Shown: positions 8,370 through 17,754, counted from the stretch's first letter. The stretch is DNA of 64,000 nucleotides from M3007 sp044347755 (GCA_044347755.1 JBIKUE010000010.1:9216-73215); one strand, 5' to 3'. The notes: a model not told the origin generated them from the letters alone. Numbers and translations: made by a program.

Positions 8370-10217
8370 TTAAGCAGGCATACTGACAGCATCAAATTGA
8401 AGTTTAGCCAGGCTGGAATAGGCGCCGTCAGGTTTTGAGGAAAGTGACTCATGGGTACCTTGTTCTACTATCCTGCCGTTTTCCAGCACATAAATACAAT
8501 CTACATCACGAATAGTTGCCAATCGGTGGGCAATAATGATACTTGTTCTTCCTTCCATTAATCGATTTAGCGCATCCTGAACCACCTTTTCTGATTCGGC
8601 ATCCAGAGAAGAGGTGGCTTCATCAAGCAACAAAATACTTGGATTTCTCAAGATGGCCCTTGCGATCGCTATACGTTGCCGTTGACCACCGGAAAGTTTG
8701 ATGCCGCGTTCTCCCACAACGGTATCCAAACGCTCCGGGAACATAGAGATGAAATCCCAGGCATTTGCCTGTTTAGCAGCCTCCTCAATTTCTGCATCTG
8801 AAGCTTCTGGTTTGCCATACAGAATATTTTCTCTAATGGTTCCGCCAAAAAGGATCACCTCCTGAGGTACTATGGCAAAATTCTGCCGGTATGACTCCAG
8901 ATCATAATCATAAATAGATCGGCCATCCATCAAAATACTGCCGGCTTGCGGAAAATGAAATTGGAGCAATAATTGCATGAATGTGGATTTTCCGGCACCG
9001 CTTTGTCCCACAAGTGCCACTTTTTTTCCTGCAGGAATTTCAAGGCTGACTGATTTCAACACCTCAACGTCTTGTCTGGTAGGGTAAAAAAACTGTATGT
9101 TTTCAAAAGAAACATTCCCTTTGAAACGTCCGGCACGAATGCCACTTCGAATCCGGTCTTCTGATTCCGTAGGCGACTTGAGAATTTCCCGGATCCTTTC
9201 AGTTGCGCCTATGGCACCAACCAATTCTGTATAAAAATTACCCAGGCTGGCAATACTGCCACCAATAACCGCTGTATAGGTAATAAAAGCGATCAGATCT
9301 CCGCCTGTAAATTTATCAGGTGTTCCTGATGGCAGATTAGCATCCAGTTTCACCATATGCATTCCATACAAAATCACAAAAAACAGGGCTCCAAATAGCA
9401 TTGTAATGATGAATACAGCAAAAATGGCTCTTCCTTTGGCATATCGCATCGAAACCTGTACTACCCCGGCGTTAGAGCGGCTATATCTAAGGCTTTCAAA
9501 AAGCTCGTTAGTAAAGGCCTTGACAGCATGTATACTCTGGAGCGTTTCATCCAAAATCGTGTTGGACTCCGCAAGTTTTTCTTGTCGTAGTTTGGATAAT
9601 TTTCGCACCCACCGGCCAAAGACCATGGCGCCAACCACTATGATCGGAAATGTGGCCAGCATCACCAATGCCAACTTGGGCGACATCCACCATAGGACGG
9701 CTATACCGCCAACCAAAATGATGATTTGCCTGATAAACTCGGCCAAAATGAAATAAAAAGCATTATAAAGCTTCTCAATATCGTTGGTCAGGCGGCTAAC
9801 CAATTCCCCTACCCTGCTTTTTTCAAAAAAAGTAATAGGAAGGGAAATGAGTCTGCGGTAAAGTGCAACCCGGATATCAGCCGTTCCGCGTTCACTTACC
9901 TGGGCAAACATCATCACCCGGAGATAGGAAACAATTCCCTGAAAGGCAAGGATAAGTATCAGCCAGAAACCGATTTCCATAAGATCCAGATCTTGAGGAA
10001 CATTACCTTGAGCGACATCCAGGGATCGGCCAATTAATGCCGGGAAGACCAAAAAAACCGAACTTCCGAGAAACAACAAAACAAGTCCGAAAACAAATTG
10101 AATTCGGTAAGGACGTATATACTCGAAAATCTTAAGGGCTTCGCGAACACTCTCTTTATTAATTTTTGGGCGGGATTCTTCTTCGGATTTTTGCATAACG
10201 GCCGCAAATTTCGACAT
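8370..10217 (-). CDS. ABC exporter, fused permease and ATPase (MsbA-like)
   Basis: This 615-residue half-transporter of the inner membrane has six helices in the N-terminal domain (about 40-340). The nucleotide-binding domain (about 370-600) has Walker A GQSGAGKS, signature LSGGQRQR, Walker B ILLLDEATSSLD and an IIAHRL H-loop. It resembles lipid A or multidrug exporters of the MsbA type. The substrate is not determined by sequence, though the company of a membrane glycosyltransferase and a thioesterase is compatible with envelope lipid export. It is the first gene of the four-gene minus-strand run and is divergent from the small membrane protein at 10288. Confidence 0.92.
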   Translation of the reverse strand: MSKFAAVMQKSEEESRPKINKESVREALKIFEYIRPYRIQFVFGLVLLFLGSSVFLVFPALIGRSLDVAQGNVPQDLDLMEIGFWLILILAFQGIVSYLRVMMFAQVSERGTADIRVALYRRLISLPITFFEKSRVGELVSRLTNDIEKLYNAFYFILAEFIRQIIILVGGIAVLWWMSPKLALVMLATFPIIVVGAMVFGRWVRKLSKLRQEKLAESNTILDETLQSIHAVKAFTNELFESLRYSRSNAGVVQVSMRYAKGRAIFAVFIITMLFGALFFVILYGMHMVKLDANLPSGTPDKFTGGDLIAFITYTAVIGGSIASLGNFYTELVGAIGATERIREILKSPTESEDRIRSGIRAGRFKGNVSFENIQFFYPTRQDVEVLKSVSLEIPAGKKVALVGQSGAGKSTFMQLLLQFHFPQAGSILMDGRSIYDYDLESYRQNFAIVPQEVILFGGTIRENILYGKPEASDAEIEEAAKQANAWDFISMFPERLDTVVGERGIKLSGGQRQRIAIARAILRNPSILLLDEATSSLDAESEKVVQDALNRLMEGRTSIIIAHRLATIRDVDCIYVLENGRIVEQGTHESLSSKPDGAYSSLAKLQFDAVSMPA

Positions 10218-10275
10218 TTATCCAGATTTTCGATGTAAAAGTTCGGTAAATATCCACAATCGGGGCACTGAATTT

Positions 10276-10283
10276 TACCTTTG
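10276..10283 (+). promoter_or_regulatory. -7 box, 4 bases from the start codon of the 10288 gene
   Basis: TACCTTTG followed by CAAC and then ATG 10288. The spacing equals that at trmD and predicts a leaderless mRNA. No TTG at -33 was seen. Confidence 0.55.
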
Positions 10284-10287
10284 CAAC

Positions 10288-10587
10288 ATGTATACACTGT
10301 TAGTCTCCATTGTAATCGGTCTTTTTGTGGCCATGCTGTTTGTAAATTTGTATTTCCGTGCAAAGGTGCTGAAGGTTTATGGCGTTTTGGTACGCAATAA
10401 AGTCGAATTTGGTGCCGCGCATATTTTTAACCGTGAAAAGCTGGAATCAGAGATTTTGCCACGTTACCCCATGTTTCGGACAGAAATAGAATCTTTTGTA
10501 AGACATATGCGCTATTCCATAAAAATGGCCTCTGTGTTACTGGTGTTGATCACAGCATTTGGAGCCATTTTAATGTACTTTCGATAA
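10288..10587 (+). CDS. Small two-helix membrane protein, unknown function
   Basis: A 99-residue protein with hydrophobic helices at about residues 2-24 and 78-98. The central charged region (about 25-77) carries several basic residues (FRAKVLKVYGVLVRNKVEF) and presumably lies in the cytoplasm. I recognise no family. The -7 box immediately upstream makes it likely to be a real gene. It precedes two SGNH hydrolases on the same strand, the first of which has its own possible promoter. Confidence 0.65.
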   Translation: MYTLLVSIVIGLFVAMLFVNLYFRAKVLKVYGVLVRNKVEFGAAHIFNREKLESEILPRYPMFRTEIESFVRHMRYSIKMASVLLVLITAFGAILMYFR

Positions 10588-10618
10588 GGCAAGCCGGATA
10601 CACAAAGGGAACAAATCT

Positions 10619-10626
10619 TACCTTCG
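10619..10626 (+). promoter_or_regulatory. -7-like box for the first SGNH hydrolase
   Basis: TACCTTCG lies 11 bases before ATG 10638. It differs from TAnnTTTG at one position, the same variant seen before the response regulator at 16188. Confidence 0.4.
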
Positions 10627-10637
10627 CCCGACAATAC

Positions 10638-12071
10638 ATGGAAAAGAACTACACCGGGCAATCACTTGCGCTTGCCATCCTTGTTTTAGTGTTTCTCACA
10701 GGGTTATCTATGCTGCCAAGTGGGTCGCTGGCTGACTTTGATTACCGGAAAATGGACATATTTTCCGATATCAGGGATTCCATGGCCATATCCCCGCTTG
10801 AACCAGTTAAGGACACTATTGCTGTGGACAGCACCATATTTGCCATTCCTGATTCTCTGTTAGGGTCTGCCACAGATTCCGCTTCACTTCCAGATTCATT
10901 ACGAATTGTCCCTCAAAAAGATTCCACCTTTTTTGGAAGAATCATTGAAGATTACACCTACGATCAGCAGGGATTAACCGCTTTCTTCCTGGCTATAGAT
11001 TCCATCCGAATGGGAGGGACGGTTAGAATAGCCTGGTACGGCGACTCTTTTGTAGAAGGAGATATATTAGTGGGTGATCTGAGAGATACCCTTCAAAGTG
11101 TATGGGGCGGATCAGGGGTAGGTTTTGTTCCAATTACCTCAGAGGTGGCACAATTCAAAAGAACAATCAAGCACAACTTTAAAGGATGGACTTCATATTC
11201 CATTGTAAAAAAGGAAGAACAGAAGCCGCCACTGGGCCTCAATGGATACGCCTACCGCCCGGAACCTGAAGCCAAGGTTCATTTCGAAGGAACACAATAT
11301 TTTAAAAATACCCGCCGATGGAACCGCGTACAGTTTTTTTACACAGCGCCACAAAGCACGCTGGCTGTTTGGCAGATCAAAGATGAGCCCCCCAAGCAAG
11401 AGTTACTCCCAGGACGAGGCGACCAGCTGTGCACCTGGAGATGGAAAGGCTTGGAATGGGGAACCGAAGCTTTTGCCATGCGATTTCCTCAGCCAGAGGG
11501 ACTTCTAGCCTATGGATTCACCTTAGAGAATGGCCCGGGGGTATATATCGACAATTTTTCCATTCGTGGAAATAGTGGTGGTCCGCTTAAATCGATAACC
11601 CCGGAATTCATCAAACAATTTGATGCGGTTCAACAATACGATCTGATTGTATTGCAAGTTGGCTTGAATGCCGTAACCAACAGCTTAAATAATATCAGGT
11701 GGTATGAAGCCGAATTGGAACGGACCTTCAAACATCTAAAAAACTGTTTTCCGGGCAAGCCGGTTTTAATTGTCGGTGTGGGCGATCGGGGGGGTAAAAC
11801 AGATGATCAACTGACAACTATGCAAAGTGTGCCAGCTATTGTTAAAATGCAGCGCAATCTGGCCCGGAAACATGGATTTTTATTTTACGATTTGTTTTGG
11901 GGTATGGGCGGGCCGAATACAATGCTTAAATTTGCCCATCAACGCCCAAGGTTAGCCAATACCGATTATACCCATCTGACTCATGATGGGGGGAAAGTGG
12001 TAGGTTATATTTTTGCCCGATTGTTCTTACAGGAACAAGTCAATCACAAAGCCAGAACCAAATACCAATAA
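10638..12071 (+). CDS. Membrane-anchored SGNH/GDSL-type hydrolase
   Basis: This 477-residue protein has an N-terminal transmembrane anchor (about 10-28) and a periplasmic catalytic domain. The SGNH blocks can be read: nucleophile in IAWYGDSFVEGD, the G-x-N oxyanion block in LQVGLNAVTN, and D-x-x-H in DYTHLTHDGG. Relatives are esterases acting on O-acyl groups of cell-wall or surface polysaccharides. Such genes often sit beside an MBOAT O-acyltransferase, which is absent here. A second SGNH protein follows after 26 bases, so the two probably form one transcript. The substrate is inferred only. Confidence 0.8.
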   Translation: MEKNYTGQSLALAILVLVFLTGLSMLPSGSLADFDYRKMDIFSDIRDSMAISPLEPVKDTIAVDSTIFAIPDSLLGSATDSASLPDSLRIVPQKDSTFFGRIIEDYTYDQQGLTAFFLAIDSIRMGGTVRIAWYGDSFVEGDILVGDLRDTLQSVWGGSGVGFVPITSEVAQFKRTIKHNFKGWTSYSIVKKEEQKPPLGLNGYAYRPEPEAKVHFEGTQYFKNTRRWNRVQFFYTAPQSTLAVWQIKDEPPKQELLPGRGDQLCTWRWKGLEWGTEAFAMRFPQPEGLLAYGFTLENGPGVYIDNFSIRGNSGGPLKSITPEFIKQFDAVQQYDLIVLQVGLNAVTNSLNNIRWYEAELERTFKHLKNCFPGKPVLIVGVGDRGGKTDDQLTTMQSVPAIVKMQRNLARKHGFLFYDLFWGMGGPNTMLKFAHQRPRLANTDYTHLTHDGGKVVGYIFARLFLQEQVNHKARTKYQ

Positions 12072-12097
12072 ATTCACTCACCGAAATCAACAGAAAA

Positions 12098-13378
12098 ATG
12101 GATTACCTCCCGGCACGTTTTTCCCGTTTGCGTTTGGCGATTTGCAGCATTTTTCTGCTGTTATTTATCGGTCAATGTCAATCTCAATTCCGACCACCAC
12201 AGGTTCAAATCCTGGATTCTGACACCGTTGGTTCAGGCTTTAAATTTATACGTCAGGATCTTAATCAGATTGAGAACCAAACTTATCTTGAACCACTGTT
12301 TGAAAAACTTTTCCAACAGCGGACGCAGGGAGGCAAAAAAATCAGCATTGTCCATGTGGGCGACTCGCATATTCTTGGGAATTTCCTGACACGAGAGGTA
12401 CGCGAACGTATGCAAAGAGAATTTGGGGACGCCGGTCGCGGATTGCTTTTTCCATATAAACTTGCACAATCGAATGGCGCCAAGGATTTTATTGTAGAAA
12501 CGAATATCAAATGGATCGGTTCGAATTGCCAGCGTGATTTAGCCTCAGAGACCAATTTTGGTGCAGCAGGTTTTAAATTAAGTACCAATCAACCCAACGC
12601 CGAATTGACCTTTCGTCTACGGGATACAGCCACAGCAGAAAGTCATCTTTTCACCAAGGTTACTGTATTTCAACACAAGTCTCCCCTTGAATATGATCTT
12701 GAAGTACGGGACGAAACGTCAAATCAGATTGCACAGTTATTTATAGAGGATAATTATTCCAGGTCTTATTACTTCGACAGGCCGGTAGGCTCTGTTACCA
12801 TTGCGGCAAAAAAAACAGCCCCGCAGCAAAAGACCCTAACCTTAGACGGTATTTCTGTTGAGAACGAACTGAGCGGTATTATATACCATTCAATTGGCGT
12901 GAATGGGGCAAAATTCATGGACTTTGCACGGGCCAAATACTTCGCAAGACAAATAGCAGACCTGGAACCGGACCTTGTCATCCTCTCTTTTGGCACTAAT
13001 GAGAGTCAGGGAACTACAGAAATCGCATATATGCGGAAGACCATGGATTTATTGATTAAGCAAATCCTGGAAGCCAGTCCTTCGGCAAGAATATTACTTA
13101 CCACTCCTGCAGACTCCTACCTCCGAGGTCGCGGATTGAATCCCCATATGGCAGAAATGAGCCGTGTTATCAGTGAATATGGTAAAGAAAAAGGCTATGC
13201 TGTTTGGGACCTGTTCCATTTTTCAGGGGGCGAAAACTCATCTACCCTCTGGAAATCAAATGGGTTGCTTACTTCAGACTCCGTTCATTACACCAAGTAT
13301 GGATATGCTTTGCAAGGCAAATTGCTATATCAATCCCTTATCAAAGGATATAACGGATTCGTTGATGGAAAACGATAA
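12098..13378 (+). CDS. Exported SGNH/GDSL-type hydrolase, paralogue of the preceding gene
   Basis: A 426-residue protein with an N-terminal signal (about 8-27) ending GQCQSQ, possibly a lipoprotein. The catalytic blocks are VHVGDSHILG (nucleophile Ser), LSFGTNESQG (Gly and Asn) and DSVHYTKYG (Asp and His), so the triad is complete. Between blocks I and III lies a beta-rich insert of about 150 residues. It is paired with the gene at 10638 but is not closely similar outside the motifs. It ends convergently, 20 bases from miaA. Confidence 0.8.
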   Translation: MDYLPARFSRLRLAICSIFLLLFIGQCQSQFRPPQVQILDSDTVGSGFKFIRQDLNQIENQTYLEPLFEKLFQQRTQGGKKISIVHVGDSHILGNFLTREVRERMQREFGDAGRGLLFPYKLAQSNGAKDFIVETNIKWIGSNCQRDLASETNFGAAGFKLSTNQPNAELTFRLRDTATAESHLFTKVTVFQHKSPLEYDLEVRDETSNQIAQLFIEDNYSRSYYFDRPVGSVTIAAKKTAPQQKTLTLDGISVENELSGIIYHSIGVNGAKFMDFARAKYFARQIADLEPDLVILSFGTNESQGTTEIAYMRKTMDLLIKQILEASPSARILLTTPADSYLRGRGLNPHMAEMSRVISEYGKEKGYAVWDLFHFSGGENSSTLWKSNGLLTSDSVHYTKYGYALQGKLLYQSLIKGYNGFVDGKR

Positions 13379-13398
13379 TTGAAGGTCAGGGATTGCGG

Positions 13399-14304
13399 CT
13401 AAACAGATAGTTTTTCAGTCAAAAACGACTGAATCTTTTCCCACTCATTTGGCAAAAAACGGCTCCAGTTTCCATGTTTGTTAAACCAGGTGACTTGTCT
13501 TTTGGCGTAATTTCTGGAATGTTGTTTGATTTTTTCAATGGTTTGCCCCCGGGTCATCTTCCCATCAAAATAATCAAAAAACTCTTCATATCCCACCGTT
13601 TTTAAAGCAGGATGGTTTCTATAAGGAATCAAAGAACGAGCCTCTTCTTCAAGCCCGGCAATAATCATTTCATCTACTCGTTTATCGATCCGTTCGTACA
13701 GTAATGGTCTTGGCCAATCAAGCAATAGGTAAACTGACTCGAAAAACCGGGACCTTTTTTCAGCTTGGTTCAGGAAGGTGGAATAAGGCTTGCCGGCCTC
13801 CAAGGAAACTTCGACTGCCCTTATAAGACGAGCAGGATTCTGACGATCCACTTTACTAAAATGCTGTGGATCAAGCTGCTCAAGGGTTTGTTGCAACCAC
13901 TCTATCCCGCCAGTTTGCACACCTTCTTCTACTTGTTTTTTAATATTAGAAGATACCTCCGGGAAGTTATCCAGTCCTTCACAAATGGTCCGAATATACA
14001 GCCCTGAACCACCTGTCAGGACAACATGGTCGTATTGTTTGAAAAGCTTTTCCAGCAATAGCAGCGCATCCTTTTCGAAAGCGCCTACGCTGTAATTTTC
14101 CGAAATAGAATGAGAATCAATAAAATGATGGCGTACCAATGCCAACTCGGATTGGGAGGGTTTGGCAGTACCTATATTCATTTCACGAAAGAACTGTCGA
14201 CTATCAGCAGAGAGAATTTCCGTATTCAGCCATTGCGCCACTTGAATGGCTAAGGCAGTTTTACCTGTGGCCGTTGCGCCCCCAATAACGATCAGTTTTT
14301 TCAT
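13399..14304 (-). CDS. miaA: tRNA dimethylallyltransferase MiaA
   Basis: This 301-residue enzyme transfers a dimethylallyl group to N6 of A37 in tRNAs that read codons starting with U. The P-loop GGATATGKTALA lies near residues 8-19. ILSADSRQFF, the DSHSISENYSVGAFEKDA segment and LTGGSGLYIR follow, all family signatures. Length is normal. It lies 20 bases downstream of purQ and is likely cotranscribed with it. Confidence 0.97.
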   Translation of the reverse strand: MKKLIVIGGATATGKTALAIQVAQWLNTEILSADSRQFFREMNIGTAKPSQSELALVRHHFIDSHSISENYSVGAFEKDALLLLEKLFKQYDHVVLTGGSGLYIRTICEGLDNFPEVSSNIKKQVEEGVQTGGIEWLQQTLEQLDPQHFSKVDRQNPARLIRAVEVSLEAGKPYSTFLNQAEKRSRFFESVYLLLDWPRPLLYERIDKRVDEMIIAGLEEEARSLIPYRNHPALKTVGYEEFFDYFDGKMTRGQTIEKIKQHSRNYAKRQVTWFNKHGNWSRFLPNEWEKIQSFLTEKLSV

Positions 14305-14324
14305 CAGGCAATATCAAAACAACC

Positions 14325-15038
14325 TCATTTTACAGTCTCTCCAGATGCAGCCAATAAAGACTCAAACAAGCCGCGACCATCCATATTGCCCAGGACGGAT
14401 TCACTGGCCCGTTCCGGGTGTGGCATCATGCCAAAAACATTCCTGCCGGCATTACAGATACCAGCGATATTTCTTGCGGCACCGTTAGGATTAGATCCTT
14501 CAGACTCAAGACCTTGGGCGTCACAGTACCGGAACAGAACCTGATTGTTTGATTCCAGTTCATCCAATGTTTTTTCATCTGCGAAATAACGGCCCTCAAC
14601 ATGTGCTATAGGAATCTTTAGCGCCTTGTTCAATTCCAGTCCTTCTGTAATAGGTGAAAGGTTTGTGACTGGTTTAATCCAAACATTGTCGCAAATGAAC
14701 TGCTGGCCACTATTGCGCAACAAGACGCCAGGCAATAAACCTGATTCGCAAAGGATCTGAAACCCATTGCAGACACCGAAAACGTATCCTCCTGCAGCAG
14801 CATGCGCTTTAACGGCCTTCATCACCGGTGAAAATTGAGCAATGGCTCCGGCTCTTACGTAATCTCCATAGGAGAATCCTCCTGGCAAAACGATACAGTC
14901 TTCCGGGCCAAACCCTGCTGGCAACTCAATGTCCTTATGCCATATTTTTACTACCTCCTGTCCCATAACATCGCCAAGTACATGAACCATATCATCATCA
15001 CAATTAGAGCCTGGAAAAACAATTACACCGAATTTCAT
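14325..15038 (-). CDS. purQ: Phosphoribosylformylglycinamidine synthase subunit PurQ
   Basis: The 237-residue glutaminase subunit of FGAM synthase supplies ammonia for step four of purine synthesis. The class I amidotransferase nucleophile is the Cys in GVCNGFQILCESGLLPG, and the His/Glu pair lies in MMPHPERA. The N-terminus FGVIVFPGSNCD and GGFSYGDYVRAGAIA are PurQ hallmarks. As a separate PurQ it needs a small PurL and PurS partner, neither of which is in the window. It is flanked by the DUF6427-like gene (30 bases upstream) and miaA. Confidence 0.97.
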   Translation of the reverse strand: MKFGVIVFPGSNCDDDMVHVLGDVMGQEVVKIWHKDIELPAGFGPEDCIVLPGGFSYGDYVRAGAIAQFSPVMKAVKAHAAAGGYVFGVCNGFQILCESGLLPGVLLRNSGQQFICDNVWIKPVTNLSPITEGLELNKALKIPIAHVEGRYFADEKTLDELESNNQVLFRYCDAQGLESEGSNPNGAARNIAGICNAGRNVFGMMPHPERASESVLGNMDGRGLFESLLAASGETVK

Positions 15039-15068
15039 AAGTGAGTGAGCGTAAAAATGAGTGAAAAA

Positions 15069-16076
15069 TTAGAGATATTGCAAATATGGCAACAAATGGT
15101 TTGCATATTGCAGGATAAAAATGAAGGCCACCAAGACAAGGTGAGCTATTTCTATCCACCACTTTTTGAAAGAATCCTGGTACCCCAAAACCAACAATAA
15201 AGACAATGGAGTAACAGCAACTATCCAACTACTCCAATGCCATGAAGCTTGTAAGCCAACGGAAAAAATGCCTGCCACCAGGAACCAAAGTAAAGCACCC
15301 ACATATTTTTGAATTTGGATGCCCTTTCTATTCAATATTTTAGGCAAGGAAAGTAACAACAACAATATATATACCCCAAGCATGGTGGCATTAAGCATGT
15401 CTATTTCCTTCCAAAGAATGTTAAAATTTACCATTTGAAAAAGCCCCCCCAACTGAACATCCCTAAATTCTGAACCTTTGTCTGTCCAAAAATACCATAA
15501 CCAACCCCAAAATAGTGGAATCAAAGCACCAAATGCATAGATAAACATTTCGTTGAGCCGAAAAACCCTCACCACAAAGAACCCGGCAAAACCTGCCACA
15601 AGAAGCCAAACCAACGGGGGGTAAAACAAACAGCCTGCTGAAAGCCACAATCCACTATCCAAAATAATGGAATGAACGTTTGGCTTTTGAAAAGCATGGA
15701 AAATTTTCATTAGTCCGAACGGCACTATTGTAGCCGCAACTAATGGCGCAGAGACAAATAAATATTCCGGAAAGGCTGAAGCTGAAATACCATAAATCAA
15801 CCCTGGAAACCAATTTCGGTCACCCATCATCCGAAACTCATCCGCTAAAAAGTTTACAGCAAACGCCTGTACAAAAACCAGTATGAAGGCCGTGATGGCG
15901 GATATCATGGGAAACGCCTTCATCCATCCAAACCATGACTGATAAAGCAACCCGCCTGTTTCTGGCAATTCCCGGGGTAAAATCCAGCCAAAAAGGGCTC
16001 CACTACGTATCACAATCAGATACGCCAGCAGAAGAAAGACAACAAAAATCTGGTTACTTCGAAAAAAACGGAGCAC
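15069..16076 (-). CDS. Polytopic membrane protein, DUF6427-like
   Basis: A 335-residue protein with about nine hydrophobic segments and little soluble sequence. It resembles the Bacteroidota family DUF6427, starting with a short polar FFRSNQ segment before the first helix. The function is unknown. The frame starts at GTG 16076; no in-frame ATG lies close upstream. It precedes purQ and miaA on the same strand with a 30-base gap, so cotranscription is likely, though no functional link to purine synthesis can be read. It is divergent from the response regulator. Confidence 0.7.
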   Translation of the reverse strand: MLRFFRSNQIFVVFLLLAYLIVIRSGALFGWILPRELPETGGLLYQSWFGWMKAFPMISAITAFILVFVQAFAVNFLADEFRMMGDRNWFPGLIYGISASAFPEYLFVSAPLVAATIVPFGLMKIFHAFQKPNVHSIILDSGLWLSAGCLFYPPLVWLLVAGFAGFFVVRVFRLNEMFIYAFGALIPLFWGWLWYFWTDKGSEFRDVQLGGLFQMVNFNILWKEIDMLNATMLGVYILLLLLSLPKILNRKGIQIQKYVGALLWFLVAGIFSVGLQASWHWSSWIVAVTPLSLLLVLGYQDSFKKWWIEIAHLVLVAFIFILQYANHLLPYLQYL

Positions 16077-16175
16077 AATACATCATTGAAGCCGCAAAGG
16101 TCAACAAAATCAGGAAAATTGGGGTAAAATTGTCTATAAATTAAACGATCAGATAAAAATAACCCTTTCACCTCT

Positions 16176-16183
16176 TACTTTCG
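16176..16183 (+). promoter_or_regulatory. -7-like box, 4 bases from the response-regulator start
   Basis: TACTTTCG then CACC then GTG 16188. The 4-base spacing is identical to that of trmD and the 10288 gene, here with a GTG start. It supports the GTG as the true start and predicts a leaderless mRNA. Confidence 0.45.
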
Positions 16184-16187
16184 CACC

Positions 16188-16859
16188 GTGCGAATTTTAC
16201 TCATTGAAGACGAACTCAAAACACTCCAGTCGCTACGACAAGGAATGGAGGAACATGGTTGGACGGTTAACACCGCCACTGATGGGCTTACTGGTATTCG
16301 TTTAGCTTTGCACGGTGATTATGATGTCATTGTTTCCGATATCACAATGCCTGGCCTAAACGGTCTTGAGTTATGTGAAAAATTGAGAAGTGAACAAAAC
16401 TCTACTCCTATTCTGCTCCTAACTGCATTAAGCCATACAGATGATAAAGTTGCTGGCTTGGATGCAGGGGCGGATGATTATCTGGCCAAACCGTTTGAAT
16501 TAAAAGAGTTACTGGCCAGAACAAAAGCATTGTCCAGGCGAAACAACAACGCTATTAAAACGGATAATATTTTGAAATTTCATGATCTGGTACAGGATCT
16601 GGATGCAAAAACCGTGCGCAGGGAAGGACAGGAAATTTTGTTAACTCCCAGAGAATTTGCATTGCTGGAGTTCTTTTTACGAAACCCAGGGAAGGTGCTC
16701 TCCAAGTCGGAAATCGCAGAAAAAGTATGGGATATGAACTTTGACACCGGCACCAATGTAATTGAGGTATATGTCAATTATCTGCGAAATAAGATTGATA
16801 AAGGTTTTGAAACCAAATTGATTCAAACCCAGTTTGGCCAGGGCTATATCCTTAGATAA
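16188..16859 (+). CDS. OmpR/PhoB-family response regulator
   Basis: This 223-residue two-component regulator has a receiver domain (about 1-115) with acidic residues E7/D8, phospho-acceptor D51 (SDITMPGLNG), T79 and K101 (AKPFELKEL). The winged-helix DNA-binding domain (about 130-222) has the pattern LTPREFALLEFFLRNPG...NVIEVYVNYLRNKID. All receiver residues are intact. The start codon is GTG. No histidine kinase gene is adjacent: upstream is a divergent membrane protein and downstream a SixA-type phosphatase. Its regulon is unknown. Confidence 0.95.
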   Translation: MRILLIEDELKTLQSLRQGMEEHGWTVNTATDGLTGIRLALHGDYDVIVSDITMPGLNGLELCEKLRSEQNSTPILLLTALSHTDDKVAGLDAGADDYLAKPFELKELLARTKALSRRNNNAIKTDNILKFHDLVQDLDAKTVRREGQEILLTPREFALLEFFLRNPGKVLSKSEIAEKVWDMNFDTGTNVIEVYVNYLRNKIDKGFETKLIQTQFGQGYILR

Positions 16860-16898
16860 CGCCATTTAAACCCCTTTTTTTCACCTTTTTAAACAAGT

Positions 16899-17396
16899 AT
16901 GCGAACCCTTTATTTAATCAGGCACGCCAAATCAAGTTGGGGAAACCCGGGCCTCAGGGACTTTGACCGCCCGCTTAACGAGCGCGGACAACAAGACGGC
17001 CCCAAAATGGCCCAACTACTTGTCAAAGAAGGCGTAAAGCCCGATTTGCTGGTAAGCAGCCCTGCTAAACGCGCCCTAACAACCGCTTTATTTTTTGCTG
17101 ATGCCTTCCAGATTGATTCCGACAACGTGAGAAGGGAGTCCAGAATTTATGAAGCACACCCAACGGAAATCCTTCGCTTGATTGCTGAATTGCCGGCAGA
17201 ATCAACTACCGTATTCCTGTTTGGACACAACCCAACGTTTACAGAAGTAGCCAATTTATTCGCAAACGATCATTACATTGAAAACGTTCCAACTTGCGGA
17301 GTGGTAAAGATCACCACTACCGCTGCAGATTGGTCAGGCATGTATGAAGGCAACTCCCGGATTGCAGCATGCTATTTCCCTAAGGAAGTTTTATGA
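16899..17396 (+). CDS. SixA-type histidine phosphatase
   Basis: A 165-residue member of the histidine phosphatase (phosphoglycerate mutase-like) superfamily. The catalytic RHAKSSWG lies near residues 8-15. DFDRPLNERGQ follows, and the second His is in FLFGHNPTFTEVANLF. These match SixA, which in E. coli removes phosphate from a phospho-His of an HPt domain. It lies 39 bases after the response regulator and overlaps the next gene by four bases (ATGA). The link to phosphorelay control is an inference from family and position. Confidence 0.85.
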   Translation: MRTLYLIRHAKSSWGNPGLRDFDRPLNERGQQDGPKMAQLLVKEGVKPDLLVSSPAKRALTTALFFADAFQIDSDNVRRESRIYEAHPTEILRLIAELPAESTTVFLFGHNPTFTEVANLFANDHYIENVPTCGVVKITTTAADWSGMYEGNSRIAACYFPKEVL

Positions 17397-17752
17397 AAAC
17401 CTCAAAACAAATCTTTCTGATACTCGCTACAGGATTGCAATGTGCAATCTTCTGTAGTTGCCAAAATCCTCAAAAAAGCATTCCGGTACTCCCTGAGGAT
17501 AAAATTTCCAGAATCATGGCTGATTTGGCAATAGCTGATGCGGCAACTACCGGGTTGTCCGGTTATGCCAAAGACAGTTTAATGCACGTGTATTTCAAGC
17601 AGGTTTTTGACATGCATGGCACTACTCAGGAAGCTTACGAATCTGACCTGAGAATTTTGGCAACAGACCTTTCCAGAATGGAAATTGTAGTCAAAAAAGC
17701 AGATGAATTACTTACGGAAAATGGAACCGGAATGCCGGACGCCAAAAAGTAG
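17393..17752 (+). CDS. DUF4296 lipoprotein
   Basis: A 119-residue exported protein. The signal peptide ends at CSC near residue 23, the likely lipidated Cys. The mature part, PVLPEDKISRIMADLAIADAA, followed by a mostly helical domain, matches DUF4296, a small lipoprotein family of Bacteroidota without assigned function. Translation is probably coupled to sixA through the ATGA overlap. A strong bidirectional terminator follows. Confidence 0.75.
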   Translation: MKTSKQIFLILATGLQCAIFCSCQNPQKSIPVLPEDKISRIMADLAIADAATTGLSGYAKDSLMHVYFKQVFDMHGTTQEAYESDLRILATDLSRMEIVVKKADELLTENGTGMPDAKK

Positions 17753-17754
17753 CG

